NCBI GenBank assembly: GCA_028683835.1
Contig: JAQUHB010000006.1
Span: 1-64,000 of the forward strand
Source: Sulfurimonadaceae bacterium
GTDB lineage: Bacteria; Campylobacterota; Campylobacteria; Campylobacterales; Sulfurimonadaceae
DNA: 64,000 bases
Direction of reading: 5' to 3'
This document shows positions 1 through 8,171 of this stretch, one piece after another. A program made the translations under genes and the position numbers. Positions within the stretch are counted from its first letter, which is position 1, and the number at the start of each line of letters is the position of its first letter. A model generated the notes under the pieces. That model saw only the letters and a program-made list of their open reading frames with translations, was not told the DNA's origin and ran no database searches.

Positions 1-164
1 AAGTGGTTTTAGACCGTTTAAAAGTCTATCATGATCTTACAAGTCCACTTATAGGCTACTACAAAGAACAAGCATCTAAAAACTCTAGTATCAAATACAT
101 CACAGTCGATGGTACAGCGCATATCGATGAAGTTGAAACAGCTATTGTCTCAGGACTCAACTAA
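1..164 (+). CDS. Adenylate kinase, C-terminal fragment (gene starts outside the window)
   Basis: The window opens inside this gene; 53 codons and the TAA stop at 162-164 are visible. The fragment contains RLKVYHDLTSPLIGYY and then VDGTAHIDEV, which is the usual C-terminal end of canonical bacterial adenylate kinases (ATP + AMP to 2 ADP, cytosolic). The nucleotide-binding P-loop lies outside the window, so activity cannot be judged. A second, full-length adenylate kinase of the Campylobacterota type lies 1.3 kb downstream on the other strand. The two C-termini are clearly different sequences, so this is a distant paralogue and not a recent duplication. Confidence 0.75.
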   Translation, partial: VVLDRLKVYHDLTSPLIGYYKEQASKNSSIKYITVDGTAHIDEVETAIVSGLN

Positions 165-169
165 ATAGC

Positions 170-181
170 GTTACATGTAAC
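170..181. repeat. TTACATGTAA palindrome, intergenic copy
   Basis: This is a perfect 12-bp palindrome (GTTACATGTAAC) six bases after the stop of the adenylate kinase fragment. It is one of eleven perfect TTACATGTAA copies in the window and the only one outside a coding region, so it shows that the motif is not tied to a protein sequence. Confidence 0.6.
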
Positions 182-209
182 CCTTTTGGGTTGCACAAAA
201 GGATATATA

Positions 210-368
210 ATGAAAACACTTTGTGAACTTAAACGGGATGACCTCGAAAAAGATTTTTCAAAAATCGTTAGTATCGTAAGTAAGCCAAAATATATATGCA
301 AAAAATGCGCACGTGTTGCAAAAGATAAAAAATACCTTTGTAAAGCAGTAGAGCTCAAAGATATTTAA
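210..368 (+). CDS. Small Cys-rich conserved-looking protein (52 aa)
   Basis: A 52-residue, Lys-rich cytosolic protein with four cysteines: one near the N-terminus (MKTLCEL), a central CKKC pair and a late C in YLCKAVEL. The spaced cysteines suggest metal binding or a redox role, but I recognise no named family. I chose the ATG at 210 because AAAAGGA lies at an ideal distance upstream; an in-frame TTG at 186 has no such site. It sits 45 bases after the adenylate kinase fragment and could be co-transcribed with it. I recall similar short proteins in other Campylobacterota, but this would need a search. Confidence 0.6.
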   Translation: MKTLCELKRDDLEKDFSKIVSIVSKPKYICKKCARVAKDKKYLCKAVELKDI

Positions 369-577
369 ATAGCCAATTCTTCAACTAGGTCAAAATATCC
401 TTAAAAGAAATTTTTGGAAGCTAATACTGTACTACCAATTCCAGACATTGTAAACTATAGTATCCAGAATAATTCTAGATATATGCTCACATTTTAGAAG
501 AGATAAAACTCTCATCTCAGCAACTATATTTTCAATAGTTCCTTTATCTTGTATAAATATAGAAACAGTTATAGTGC

Positions 578-583
578 TATAAT
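578..583 (+). promoter_or_regulatory. Extended -10 element upstream of the lipoprotein gene
   Basis: TATAAT preceded by TGC (extended -10), about 60 bases before the ATG at 646. There is no clear -35 box, as is usual for sigma70 promoters in Campylobacterota. Apart from this element I see nothing gene-like in the stretch 369-645. Confidence 0.5.
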
Positions 584-645
584 AGGCATTCGTGCTGATG
601 AAAATCTGCTAAAACTAGATTAGATTTTATATTATAAGGACTATT

Positions 646-1164
646 ATGAACAAACATTATATTTTTATGGGATTAGTGGCTAGTTTATTTTTAACAGGGT
701 GTGTAGGCACTCAACCTATTGCTACATCAAATAAATTCAATCCTGTACTCACACAATTTCTTTATGAAAATCATGGAAAAAGCACTATAAAAGGGAGCGC
801 ATATTTACGTAAAGATGATGGAAAAATTGTAACCTGCAAAGGGCTAGAAGTGGGAATGATCCCCGTTACACCATATTCATCTGAACGAATAGAGCATATA
901 TATTCTAGCACAGAGCATGGTTATAGGGCATTTTCAAAAGGGATTCCCCAATTTAATAAAACTCCTGATAAATATGAACAATATGTTGTAAAAAGAGTAT
1001 GCGACAGACAAGGTCACTTTACTTATGAAAATGTAGGAGATGGCGAGTATTTCATCACAACATCAGTTCAATGGCAAAATGGAAATGAAAAAGAGGGAGG
1101 TATTTTAATGCAAAAAGTAAAAATATCGAATCGTGAAACTAAAAAAATTGTGTTGACTGAGTAA
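646..1164 (+). CDS. Predicted lipoprotein of unknown function (172 aa)
   Basis: The N-terminus is a lipoprotein signal peptide (MNKHYIFMGLVASLFLTGC) with lipobox LTGC, giving Cys19 as the lipidated residue, so the mature protein is probably anchored in a membrane facing the periplasm. The rest reads as a beta-rich domain: YLRKDDGKIVTCKG near the start and GHFTYENVGDGEYFITTSVQW near the end. The second segment looks like a carboxypeptidase-regulatory-type beta-sandwich repeat, often found in surface lipoproteins. Cys residues at about 65 and 121 might form a disulfide. The gene stands alone, with its own promoter-like element. No function can be assigned. Confidence 0.7.
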   Translation: MNKHYIFMGLVASLFLTGCVGTQPIATSNKFNPVLTQFLYENHGKSTIKGSAYLRKDDGKIVTCKGLEVGMIPVTPYSSERIEHIYSSTEHGYRAFSKGIPQFNKTPDKYEQYVVKRVCDRQGHFTYENVGDGEYFITTSVQWQNGNEKEGGILMQKVKISNRETKKIVLTE

Positions 1165-1228
1165 GAATATTTATTTATTTTACAGTTAGCTGGGAATTAA
1201 TTTAACATTTTAACTCAACTGGGACTAA

Positions 1229-1257
1229 TGTAAACAACCAATAAAAAGCTGTTTACA
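1229..1257. terminator. Stem-loop between convergent genes
   Basis: An 8-bp inverted repeat, TGTAAACA and TGTTTACA, with a 13-base loop, lies between the convergent ends of the lipoprotein gene (1164) and the entericidin-like gene (1269). There is no strong T-tract on either side, so its role as a terminator is inferred from position. Confidence 0.35.
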
Positions 1258-1268
1258 AATTCTGAATT

Positions 1269-1409
1269 TTATTCAGTTGCTTTATGAATAGTCTCTTTCG
1301 TCGAATTCCATGCATTGTTGGAATCTTCTTTTACACCTCTCCATGTCGAGGAACATCCACTTATCAGCAGTGAGAATATTATTGTTAAAAGTAAAGTTGA
1401 TTTTTTCAT
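1269..1409 (-). CDS. Entericidin-like small lipoprotein (46 aa)
   Basis: A 46-residue protein with a lipoprotein signal peptide and lipobox LISGC (Cys19). The mature part begins CSSTWRGVKEDSNNAW and is followed by a short amphipathic tail. This matches the entericidin A/B pattern (tiny cell-envelope lipoproteins with a CNTxxGxGxD-like start). The start ATG at 1409 has AGGAG at a good distance, placed between the stop of adk (1419-1421) and this gene, so it is the third gene of the leftward aspS-adk operon. Entericidin B in E. coli is a stress-induced bacteriolytic lipoprotein; whether this protein acts the same way is unknown. Confidence 0.65.
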   Translation of the reverse strand: MKKSTLLLTIIFSLLISGCSSTWRGVKEDSNNAWNSTKETIHKATE

Positions 1410-1418
1410 TATGTACTC

Positions 1419-1988
1419 CTATAAATTTGAATTTATAAAACTTCCCATCTCAGAAGTGATCTCTTCGATGGTTCCTTCGCCGCTGATTACATGTAAAAGA
1501 TTTTTAGTATTATAAAAAGCTTGTATCTCAGCTAGGGGCTCAGTGTAGACTTTCATGCGGTTATCAAAAACTTCCGTATTATCATCAGCTCCGCGAGCGC
1601 GTCCGAGGACTCTATCACGTGCTGTTTCTTCGCTTACCTGTACTTCTATGACACTACTGAGTTTTAAAGATGAATCGTTTCGCAGATATTCATCCAAAGC
1701 ATTTAATTGCTCCATACTTCTAGGATAACCGTCAATAATGATGATATCAGTTGGAGCATTTTTGATGGCATTTACAATGGTCGTAATAGCTATCTTGATA
1801 GGGACAATAAGTCCTTTAGTTATGTAATTGTTTATCTCTAATCCGAGTTCACTGCCACTTGCGACTTCTGCGCGGAGCATATCGCCGGTAGAATAGTGTG
1901 TTATCTCGTCATTTTGCTTTGCGATCAGCTCTGCATCTGTCGTCTTACCAGAGCCTGGCGCTCCGATAATTAGAAATAACTTCTTCAT
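1419..1988 (-). CDS. adk: Adenylate kinase (Campylobacterota type)
   Basis: A cytosolic nucleoside monophosphate kinase of 189 residues that converts ATP and AMP to two ADP. Visible motifs are the P-loop GAPGSGKT at residues 8-15, the AMP-binding segment STGDMLRAEVASGSELG, IIDGYPRS near residue 85, and RGADDN plus NRMKVYTEPL in the lid and C-terminal region. The lid is short and lacks zinc cysteines. It follows aspS with a one-base overlap, the same adk-aspS pairing as in C. jejuni (Cj0639c-Cj0640c), and is followed by the entericidin-like gene. A perfect TTACATGTAA lies inside the gene at 1487-1496. A second adenylate kinase fragment is at the left edge of the window. Confidence 0.93.
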   Translation of the reverse strand: MKKLFLIIGAPGSGKTTDAELIAKQNDEITHYSTGDMLRAEVASGSELGLEINNYITKGLIVPIKIAITTIVNAIKNAPTDIIIIDGYPRSMEQLNALDEYLRNDSSLKLSSVIEVQVSEETARDRVLGRARGADDNTEVFDNRMKVYTEPLAEIQAFYNTKNLLHVISGEGTIEEITSEMGSFINSNL

Positions 1989-3745
1989 TATATTTTTACT
2001 TGCTCGCGGATTCTGATATGTAGGTCTTTTAGTTGCTCATTATCAACCGTACTTGGAGCTTGAGTCAAGATACAAGATGCTTTTTGTGTTTTAGGGAATG
2101 CGATGACATCACGGATGCTTGATTTTTTAGAGATAAGCATCATAAGTCTATCAAAACCGATCGCAAAACCACCATGTGGAGGTGCACCAAATTTGAGTGC
2201 ATCAAGCAAGAAACCAAATTTTTCTCTTGCTTCCTCTTCTCCAATACCAAGAAGTTTAAATATCTCTTCTTGAACTTCAGGTTTGTGGATACGGATACTT
2301 CCACCGCCAAGTTCAGTACCGTTTAGCACGATGTCATAAGCGATTGATTCTATCTCTTCTACATCATTTTTATCAGTATCTTTAGGCATTGTAAATGGAT
2401 GGTGAAGTGCTTTAACACGACCATCTTCCACTTCAAACATAGGGAAATCCACAACCCATACGAATTCAAATCTGTCTTTATCGACAAGGTTCATCTTCTC
2501 ATGCTCAGCGATGAAAATTCTAAAACGTCCCATATAATCTAAAACTGTTTTTTTATCTCCGGCACCAAAGAAAACAACATCACCTACTTGAAGCTCAGTT
2601 CTCTCGATAAGAAGGGTAATATCTTCCTCTTTGAAGAATTTAAGGAGTGGACCTTTGAGTCCATCTTCTTGCATCTGGAAGTATCCAAGACCATGCGCGC
2701 CGAATTTACGTACATAATCTTCAAAACTTTTCATCTCACGTTTAGAGAAAACAAGGTCAGCACCCGGAACTCTTAGCGCTTTGATACGGTTTTTATGTGG
2801 TTGTTTTGCGATATTTGTAAATATCTCATTGTCACAACGCTCGAAAATGTCGATAACATCCACCATTTTAAGGTCATAACGAAGATCTGGCTTATCTGAA
2901 CCGTACCATTCCATAGCATCAGAGTATTTGATGTGGTTAAACGGCGGTTTGATCTCTACGCCACAAGCGCTGAACATTCCCACAAGAAGGTCTTCAGCGA
3001 CTTTGATGACATCTTTTTGAGTACAAAAGCTCATCTCGACGTCTATTTGAGTAAATTCAGGTTGTCTGTCAGCTCTTAGATCTTCATCTCTGAAACATTT
3101 TGCAATTTGGAAATATCTATCGAATCCACCGACCATCAAAAGCTGTTTGAAAAGCTGTGGAGATTGTGGAAGAGCATAAAACTCTCCATTATGCACACGA
3201 GAAGGTACGAGATAATCTCTTGCTCCCTCGGGAGTCGATTTTGTTAAAATAGGAGTTTCAACTTCTAAAAATCCGTGAGCATCAAGGACATTACGCGCAG
3301 CTATTGCCGCTTTTGAACGAAGACGGAAAGTCTCAAACATAGATGGATCTCTAAGCTCTAGATAACGGTATTTCAAACGCGTTTCTTCGCCGACGTTTTT
3401 ATCGCCGATAACAAACGGAGTAGGGGCACTTTTATTTTCTATGACCAATATATCTACGACCATCTCTATATCACCCGTTTTAAGACGAGGATTTACAAGT
3501 CCTTCACCGCGAGGACGGATCTTACCTGTTGCTACAAGTACAAATTCGTCACGGACACTGTCAGCGACTTTGTGTGCCTCTGGATTATCAGATGGATCCA
3601 ATACAAGTTGGATAAGTCCGCTTTTATCGCGTACATCGATGAAAATAATCCCGCCATGATCGCGGTAGCTATTTGCCCAACCAGCGACAGTGACGACTTC
3701 ACCAACGTGTTTTATACTTAGGTCTGTACAGTAATGAGTTCTCAA
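1988..3745 (-). CDS. aspS: Aspartyl-tRNA synthetase (probably Asp/Asn non-discriminating)
   Basis: A class II aminoacyl-tRNA synthetase of 585 residues that charges tRNA-Asp with aspartate in the cytosol. An N-terminal OB-fold anticodon-binding domain (about 1-110) is followed by the catalytic core with motif 2 ([18 protein letters not shown] near 220), the bacterial GAD insertion (about 290-410) and motif 3 ([14 protein letters not shown] near 525). The length fits the bacterial type. Many relatives also charge tRNA-Asn for later amidation; that is a family inference. The start is a TTG at 3745 with AGGA upstream. It is the first gene of the leftward operon and overlaps adk by one base. Confidence 0.95.
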   Translation of the reverse strand: MRTHYCTDLSIKHVGEVVTVAGWANSYRDHGGIIFIDVRDKSGLIQLVLDPSDNPEAHKVADSVRDEFVLVATGKIRPRGEGLVNPRLKTGDIEMVVDILVIENKSAPTPFVIGDKNVGEETRLKYRYLELRDPSMFETFRLRSKAAIAARNVLDAHGFLEVETPILTKSTPEGARDYLVPSRVHNGEFYALPQSPQLFKQLLMVGGFDRYFQIAKCFRDEDLRADRQPEFTQIDVEMSFCTQKDVIKVAEDLLVGMFSACGVEIKPPFNHIKYSDAMEWYGSDKPDLRYDLKMVDVIDIFERCDNEIFTNIAKQPHKNRIKALRVPGADLVFSKREMKSFEDYVRKFGAHGLGYFQMQEDGLKGPLLKFFKEEDITLLIERTELQVGDVVFFGAGDKKTVLDYMGRFRIFIAEHEKMNLVDKDRFEFVWVVDFPMFEVEDGRVKALHHPFTMPKDTDKNDVEEIESIAYDIVLNGTELGGGSIRIHKPEVQEEIFKLLGIGEEEAREKFGFLLDALKFGAPPHGGFAIGFDRLMMLISKKSSIRDVIAFPKTQKASCILTQAPSTVDNEQLKDLHIRIREQVKI

Positions 3746-3774
3746 ATCTAGATTCCTAAAGAAAAATTTTCGCG

Positions 3775-3780
3775 ATTATA
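3775..3780 (-). promoter_or_regulatory. -10 element of the aspS-adk operon
   Basis: A TATAAT on the minus strand, about 30 bases upstream of the aspS TTG start. No good -35 box is visible. Confidence 0.55.
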
Positions 3781-3862
3781 ACGCAACTATACTGATAGCA
3801 AAATAAACGTCCAAGAGGGGAAAATATATATTTTATTGAACATAATCTTCACAATTTTACTA

Positions 3863-3890
3863 TTGACATTACGTTATATAAAAATATATA
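3863..3890 (+). promoter_or_regulatory. Sigma70-type promoter of the molybdate operon
   Basis: TTGACA (3863-3868) and TATATA (3885-3890) are separated by 16 bases, close to consensus. The start of transcription should be near 3897, giving a leader of about 110 bases before the porin ATG at 4007. The -10 region overlaps a ModE-like palindrome (3871-3895). Confidence 0.65.
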
Positions 3891-3895
3891 CTACG
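3871..3895. promoter_or_regulatory. Candidate ModE-type operator overlapping the mod promoter
   Basis: An imperfect inverted repeat with left half ACGTTATATA and right half TATATACTACG separated by a short A-run. The left half resembles the half-site TATATAACG (read on the other strand) that I recall for the molybdate-dependent repressor ModE. It covers the spacer and -10 of the operon's promoter, where a repressor would act. The function is inferred; no ModE gene is visible in the window. Confidence 0.45.
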
Positions 3896-4006
3896 AAAAT
3901 GTTTTTAATTGAAGTACTTTGTCACATATCGCTAGGTATTATTTTTGCATAGGTCGTTATGTACATAAAGATACAACAAAAAATAGATTTAATTTAAAGG
4001 ATAAAA

Positions 4007-5485
4007 ATGAAACAAAATGGACTTATAAAAGTCTCTATGGCAGCACTAGCATTTTGTATAAGTACACAAGCTTTTGCGGGGGATACAGCGCCAAAAGCTA
4101 CCTTGGCAGGAAATTATACAATTAAATATAATACTCAACCTGCAAGTGTCGACAGCTTTTCGGATATGTTTAGCAAAGGAAATTTTTTTGGAAGACTGAG
4201 ATCAAACACTTTTTTGTTTAACTATTCCAAGTCAACACAAAACGATACCTTATCAAGTGGGCTGGGTGGTTCTCTCGTATTTCAAAGTGGAGTATTTGAT
4301 AATTTTGATGCAAGATTAGGTCTTTACTACACACATGGTTTTGTAGATAACGCATCTCTTACGACTATCAATAATCTCAAAGGTGGTGCCGATGTTTTAA
4401 ATCGACCCGATTATCGCGCAAATAGAAGTCAAGACCTTGGTGTTTTAGGCCAAGCGTACCTTCGTTATAGTGGCATTTCTAAAAGCGAAATTATAGTTGG
4501 TCGTCAGTTAGTTGAAACATTTTTTACAGCTTCAAATGACACAAAGATGATTCCAGAGACATTTGATGGTATAGTATTTAATACTAATGCTATCCCAAGT
4601 ACAAAAGCAACTATTGCATATCTAGCCGATGAAAAAATGCGTGGACATACGGATACAAATTCACCTTTAGTGTATTCAAGCAGTACAACAAGCGACAGTA
4701 TCAATGATGATACGGCGATGGCGAAAGGTTTGACTTATACAAACCTTATGAAACATGGCAAGTCCACAGATGCACCGCTTATCATTGCAGAAGCTCATAA
4801 TACCTCAATAGAAAATTTAAAACTGGATGCTTCAGCTTATAGTGTTCCAGAGCTTGTGTCTCAAGCAATGCTAGAAGGTAACTATAAAATCGCGCTGGGT
4901 AAGAACTTTTCAATTAATCCGGGTGTAAGATATCTGCATCAGTTTGATGAGGGGGCAGGTAAGGTAGGCGGAGCTTCTTTAAGCGGAAAAGCATTAACAG
5001 ATGCAAAAATCAAAGCTGCATATGATGATCCGACTTCGATGAATTCTGATATGATTGCTGCGAGATTAGTAACAAAATATCAAAATTATACATTAAATCT
5101 TGGCTATTCTAACATCTATGGAAAGGCTGACCTGATAGATCCATGGAGAGCATTTCCAACAGCTGGATATACTCGTTCTATGGCTCGTTATAACTGGTAT
5201 GCAGACACAAGAAGTTACCGCGTCCAGTTTTCAGCAAAAACAAATATAACGCCTGTACTAAAAGACTTAAATATAGAAGTTTCAGCTCTTCATACAGATA
5301 ACGATATAGCAAAAGGCTGGCAGAGTGAAAATTATTATTATGTAGGTTTTATGCAAAATTTACCGGCACTACCACAGTTTCAGTGGCGTTTAAGAATAGG
5401 ATATGATGATATTCTCAATGGAACGTCAAATGCAGCTAGTAATGATAATCTCGACTCTCGTTTAGAGTTTAACTATTTATTTTAA
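4007..5485 (+). CDS. OprD-family outer membrane porin
   Basis: An outer-membrane channel of 492 residues. A cleavable signal peptide ends near AFA (residues 22-24). The body has the alternating pattern of a beta-barrel, ends in the aromatic residue F (LEFNYLF), and has the OprD hallmark segment IVGRQLVETFFTASNDTKMI followed by a long extracellular-loop region. It lies 11 bases before modA and shares its promoter, with AAAGGA before the ATG. The context suggests that this porin admits molybdate (or tungstate) across the outer membrane. OprD relatives in Campylobacterota carry diverse small solutes, so the substrate is an inference. Confidence 0.8.
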   Translation: MKQNGLIKVSMAALAFCISTQAFAGDTAPKATLAGNYTIKYNTQPASVDSFSDMFSKGNFFGRLRSNTFLFNYSKSTQNDTLSSGLGGSLVFQSGVFDNFDARLGLYYTHGFVDNASLTTINNLKGGADVLNRPDYRANRSQDLGVLGQAYLRYSGISKSEIIVGRQLVETFFTASNDTKMIPETFDGIVFNTNAIPSTKATIAYLADEKMRGHTDTNSPLVYSSSTTSDSINDDTAMAKGLTYTNLMKHGKSTDAPLIIAEAHNTSIENLKLDASAYSVPELVSQAMLEGNYKIALGKNFSINPGVRYLHQFDEGAGKVGGASLSGKALTDAKIKAAYDDPTSMNSDMIAARLVTKYQNYTLNLGYSNIYGKADLIDPWRAFPTAGYTRSMARYNWYADTRSYRVQFSAKTNITPVLKDLNIEVSALHTDNDIAKGWQSENYYYVGFMQNLPALPQFQWRLRIGYDDILNGTSNAASNDNLDSRLEFNYLF

Positions 5486-5496
5486 AAGGAAACACA

Positions 5497-6240
5497 ATGA
5501 AAAAGACAGTTTTAGCGTTATTATTTTCAATCTCTTCACTTTTTGCAGGAGAGATTAACATCGCAGTGGCGGCAAACGTAAGTTATGCTATGGATGAACT
5601 TAAAGCAGAATTTGCTAAAATCTCACCTCAGACAAAGGTACAAGTTACTCTTGGAAGCAGTGGAAAACTTGTTGCTCAAATCAAAAATGGTGCGCCTTAT
5701 GGAGTTTTTATGTCAGCAAATATGAAGTTCCCTGAAGCTTTATTCACAGACGGTTTAACTGCAGCTAAACCTGTTGTATACGCTCAAGGTTCTTTGGCAT
5801 ATTTAAGTGCTAAAAAACAGGATTTCAGCCAAGGTGTCAATATATTGATATCAAGCAATATCAATAAAATTGCTGTTGCGAATCCAACAACAGCTCCTTA
5901 TGGGAAAGCAGCTGTTGAGGCTATGCAAAAAGCTGGTATTTATGATAAAGTAAAAGATAAATTTGTTTATGCTGAGAGTATTTCTCAAGTTGTGACATAT
6001 TCAATTAGTGCGGCTGATATTGGTTTTGTTGCAAAATCTTCGCTTTATTCTCCAAAAATGGCACAATACAAAGAGGGGATAAACTACGCAGAAGTTGATC
6101 CGAAACTCTATACGCCTATTAAACAGGGAATTGTTTTGATGAAAAATGAAGAAAACAACAAAGAATATAAAGCTTTTTATAATTTTATCTTGAGTGAAAA
6201 AGCAAAAGCGATCTTTAAAAAATATGGATACATCATCTAA
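5497..6240 (+). CDS. modA: Molybdate ABC transporter, periplasmic binding protein
   Basis: The periplasmic substrate-binding protein (247 aa) that captures molybdate or tungstate for ModBC. A signal peptide (about 1-17, ending SSLFAG) precedes AAANVSYAMDEL-type ModA sequence (AVAANVSYAMDELKAEF), the oxyanion-binding region LGSSGKLVAQIKNGAP, and VANPTTAPYGKAAVEAM, all typical of the family. The length is normal. It sits between the porin gene and the Mop-domain gene; its stop overlaps the next ATG by one base. The family binds molybdate and tungstate similarly, so the preference is open. Confidence 0.93.
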   Translation: MKKTVLALLFSISSLFAGEINIAVAANVSYAMDELKAEFAKISPQTKVQVTLGSSGKLVAQIKNGAPYGVFMSANMKFPEALFTDGLTAAKPVVYAQGSLAYLSAKKQDFSQGVNILISSNINKIAVANPTTAPYGKAAVEAMQKAGIYDKVKDKFVYAESISQVVTYSISAADIGFVAKSSLYSPKMAQYKEGINYAEVDPKLYTPIKQGIVLMKNEENNKEYKAFYNFILSEKAKAIFKKYGYII

Positions 6241-6635
6241 TGAATACAATCAAGGCAACAGTGACTGAGATACAAAATTTTGAAAGAATCTCTTTTTTAG
6301 AACTCAAAACGCAGATAAATACTCTTGCGTTGGTAGCTTTAGAGATAGATGAAAGAGTCAAAGTCGGTACTGTTGTGACACTTTTAGTCAAAGCGACAAA
6401 TGTTGCTTTGGCAAAAAAAAGAGTTGAGGATATTTCACTTTCAAATCAACTGGAATGTTTGATAAAAGAGATACAAATAGGAACTCTTTTATCAAGTGTT
6501 ACTTTACATGTAGAGGAAAATATTTTAGAAAGTATCATCACTACAAAATCACTTCATAAGCTTGACTTACATGTAAACGACAAAGCTGTCGCACTCATAA
6601 AGGCAAGCGATCTTTCCATAGCATCAATAGAGTAA
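6240..6635 (+). CDS. Mop/TOBE-domain molybdenum-binding protein
   Basis: A 131-residue cytosolic protein made of two Mop-like halves (about 1-65 and 66-131), each a small beta-barrel of the TOBE fold that binds molybdate at subunit interfaces. It resembles ModG/Mop storage proteins and the C-terminal half of ModE, but it has no helix-turn-helix, so it is unlikely to be the operon's DNA-binding regulator. It overlaps modA by one base and is 10 bases before modD. Molybdate storage or buffering is the likely role. Two TTACATG-type palindromes, one perfect (6567-6576), lie inside it. Confidence 0.75.
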   Translation: MNTIKATVTEIQNFERISFLELKTQINTLALVALEIDERVKVGTVVTLLVKATNVALAKKRVEDISLSNQLECLIKEIQIGTLLSSVTLHVEENILESIITTKSLHKLDLHVNDKAVALIKASDLSIASIE

Positions 6636-6645
6636 AAGGATTTTT

Positions 6646-7491
6646 TTGACCCCGCTTTTAGACCATGAACTTATCGAATATATCAGAGAAGATATCCCAT
6701 ATTTTGACCTCAGTACGCATCTTTTGGCACCAACACCAAAGCTTGCAAAACTTGAGATCTACACAAGAGGGGATATCATTGTTGCATGTTCTGAAGAGGC
6801 GCAACGAATCGCTGAACTTTTAGGATGCAGTGTTGTAAAGAACACACCTTCTAGGACATTTGTAAAAGCAGGTTCGATCGTTTTAAAACTCCAAGGCGAT
6901 TCAGACAAACTCCATCAAGCTTGGAAGCTTTGTTCTATATTGCTTGAATATGCCTGCGGCATAGCCACTTATGGGCATGAAATGCTTCAAAATGCACATA
7001 AAGCCAATCCAAACTGTGAGATCTTGGCTACAAGAAAAACGATTCCCTTTGCAAAAAAGTTTGCCATCAGAGCAGTGCTTTGCGGAGGTGTTTTGCCTCA
7101 TCGCTTAGGGCTTTCTGAGTCCATAGTCATCTTCGATCAACACCGAGCTCTTTTTACGGATAAAGAGCAGTTTATCCAAGGATTTATGGAGCTAAAGAGA
7201 AAAGCAGTCGAGAAAAAAGTGGTCGTTGAATCCGACACTCTTGAAGACGCAAAAGAGATGCTAAGTCTAAGTGCTGATGTGATTCAAATGGATAAATGCG
7301 ATCAGAGTGTTTTAAAAGAATTGGTAGAGTACAAAAATCAGAACTTTCCTCATGCAAAGATTCTGGCCGCTGGCGGTATCAACAAAGAGAATGTTGCACT
7401 TTTTGCCCAAACTGGCGTGGATGCTATCGTCACTAGCAGTCCCTATCAGGCTAAAATGGCAGACTTTGGAACACGCTGGATCAACCTATGA
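6646..7491 (+). CDS. modD: ModD, nicotinate phosphoribosyltransferase-like molybdenum-operon protein
   Basis: A cytosolic protein of 281 residues of the ModD family, related to quinolinate phosphoribosyltransferase (NadC): the C-terminal half has the TIM-barrel signatures KKVVVESDTLEDAKEM and AAGGINKENVALFAQTGVDAIVTSSP. ModD proteins occur in molybdate operons, and their exact reaction is not established. The start is a TTG at 6646 with AAAAGGA six bases upstream. The stop overlaps the modB start. The operon context (modA, Mop, modD, modB, modC) separates it from a true NadC. Confidence 0.85.
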   Translation: MTPLLDHELIEYIREDIPYFDLSTHLLAPTPKLAKLEIYTRGDIIVACSEEAQRIAELLGCSVVKNTPSRTFVKAGSIVLKLQGDSDKLHQAWKLCSILLEYACGIATYGHEMLQNAHKANPNCEILATRKTIPFAKKFAIRAVLCGGVLPHRLGLSESIVIFDQHRALFTDKEQFIQGFMELKRKAVEKKVVVESDTLEDAKEMLSLSADVIQMDKCDQSVLKELVEYKNQNFPHAKILAAGGINKENVALFAQTGVDAIVTSSPYQAKMADFGTRWINL

Positions 7492-8171
7492 ATGAACTCA
7501 ATTTCGAACCATTTTTTCTCTCATTTCGCTTAGCCGCTACCGTTACTTTTATCCTTTTTTTAATAGCATTGCCTCTTGGCTGGTGGCTTTCTCAGACAAA
7601 AAATAGATTTAAACCCATGATAGAAGCAGTAGTCTCTTTACCCATCGTATTGCCTCCATCGGTTTTGGGTTTTTATATTCTTTACGCGCTTTCTTATAAT
7701 TCCCCTTTTGGCTCTTTTATGAATGAGTATTTTGGCATCAAGATGGTCTTTAACTTTACGGGACTTGTGATAGCGAGCTGTTTTTATTCTTTCCCTTTTA
7801 TGGTGCAGCCGCTTCAAGGAGGATTTGAGTCTTTAAATAAGAATATGCTTGAAGCTTCATATATTGCCGGCAAAGGAAAGATAAAAACACTCTTACATGT
7901 AGCGCTTCCAAATATCAAACCCGCACTTCTTACAGCACTTATCATCACCTTTGCACATACGGTCGGTGAGTTTGGTGTCGTACTAATGGTGGGTGGATCT
8001 ATTCCGGGAGAAACCAAAGTCGCATCGGTAGCAATCTATGAATATGTGGAAGTCATGGACTATAAATCCGCACATATCTACAGCGCTATTATGGTCGCAC
8101 TCAGCTTTTTGGTACTGCTTGGAGTTTATATGTTCAACCAACATCAAAATCGTAGATTGAGAGTCATATAA
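7488..8171 (+). CDS. modB: Molybdate ABC transporter permease
   Basis: The inner-membrane permease (227 aa) of the ModABC importer. There are about five hydrophobic membrane segments and the cytoplasmic EAA loop EASYIAGKGKIKTLLHVALP, which docks on ModC. The conserved EFGVVLMVGGSIPGETKV near the end is typical of ModB. The start overlaps modD by four bases and the stop overlaps modC by one, so translation of the three genes is probably coupled. The length is normal for the family. Confidence 0.93.
   Translation: MNELNFEPFFLSFRLAATVTFILFLIALPLGWWLSQTKNRFKPMIEAVVSLPIVLPPSVLGFYILYALSYNSPFGSFMNEYFGIKMVFNFTGLVIASCFYSFPFMVQPLQGGFESLNKNMLEASYIAGKGKIKTLLHVALPNIKPALLTALIITFAHTVGEFGVVLMVGGSIPGETKVASVAIYEYVEVMDYKSAHIYSAIMVALSFLVLLGVYMFNQHQNRRLRVI

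Noticed and set aside
6240-6635. Mop-domain protein as the ModE regulator of the operon
   Set aside because: No helix-turn-helix; only the molybdate-binding halves are present.
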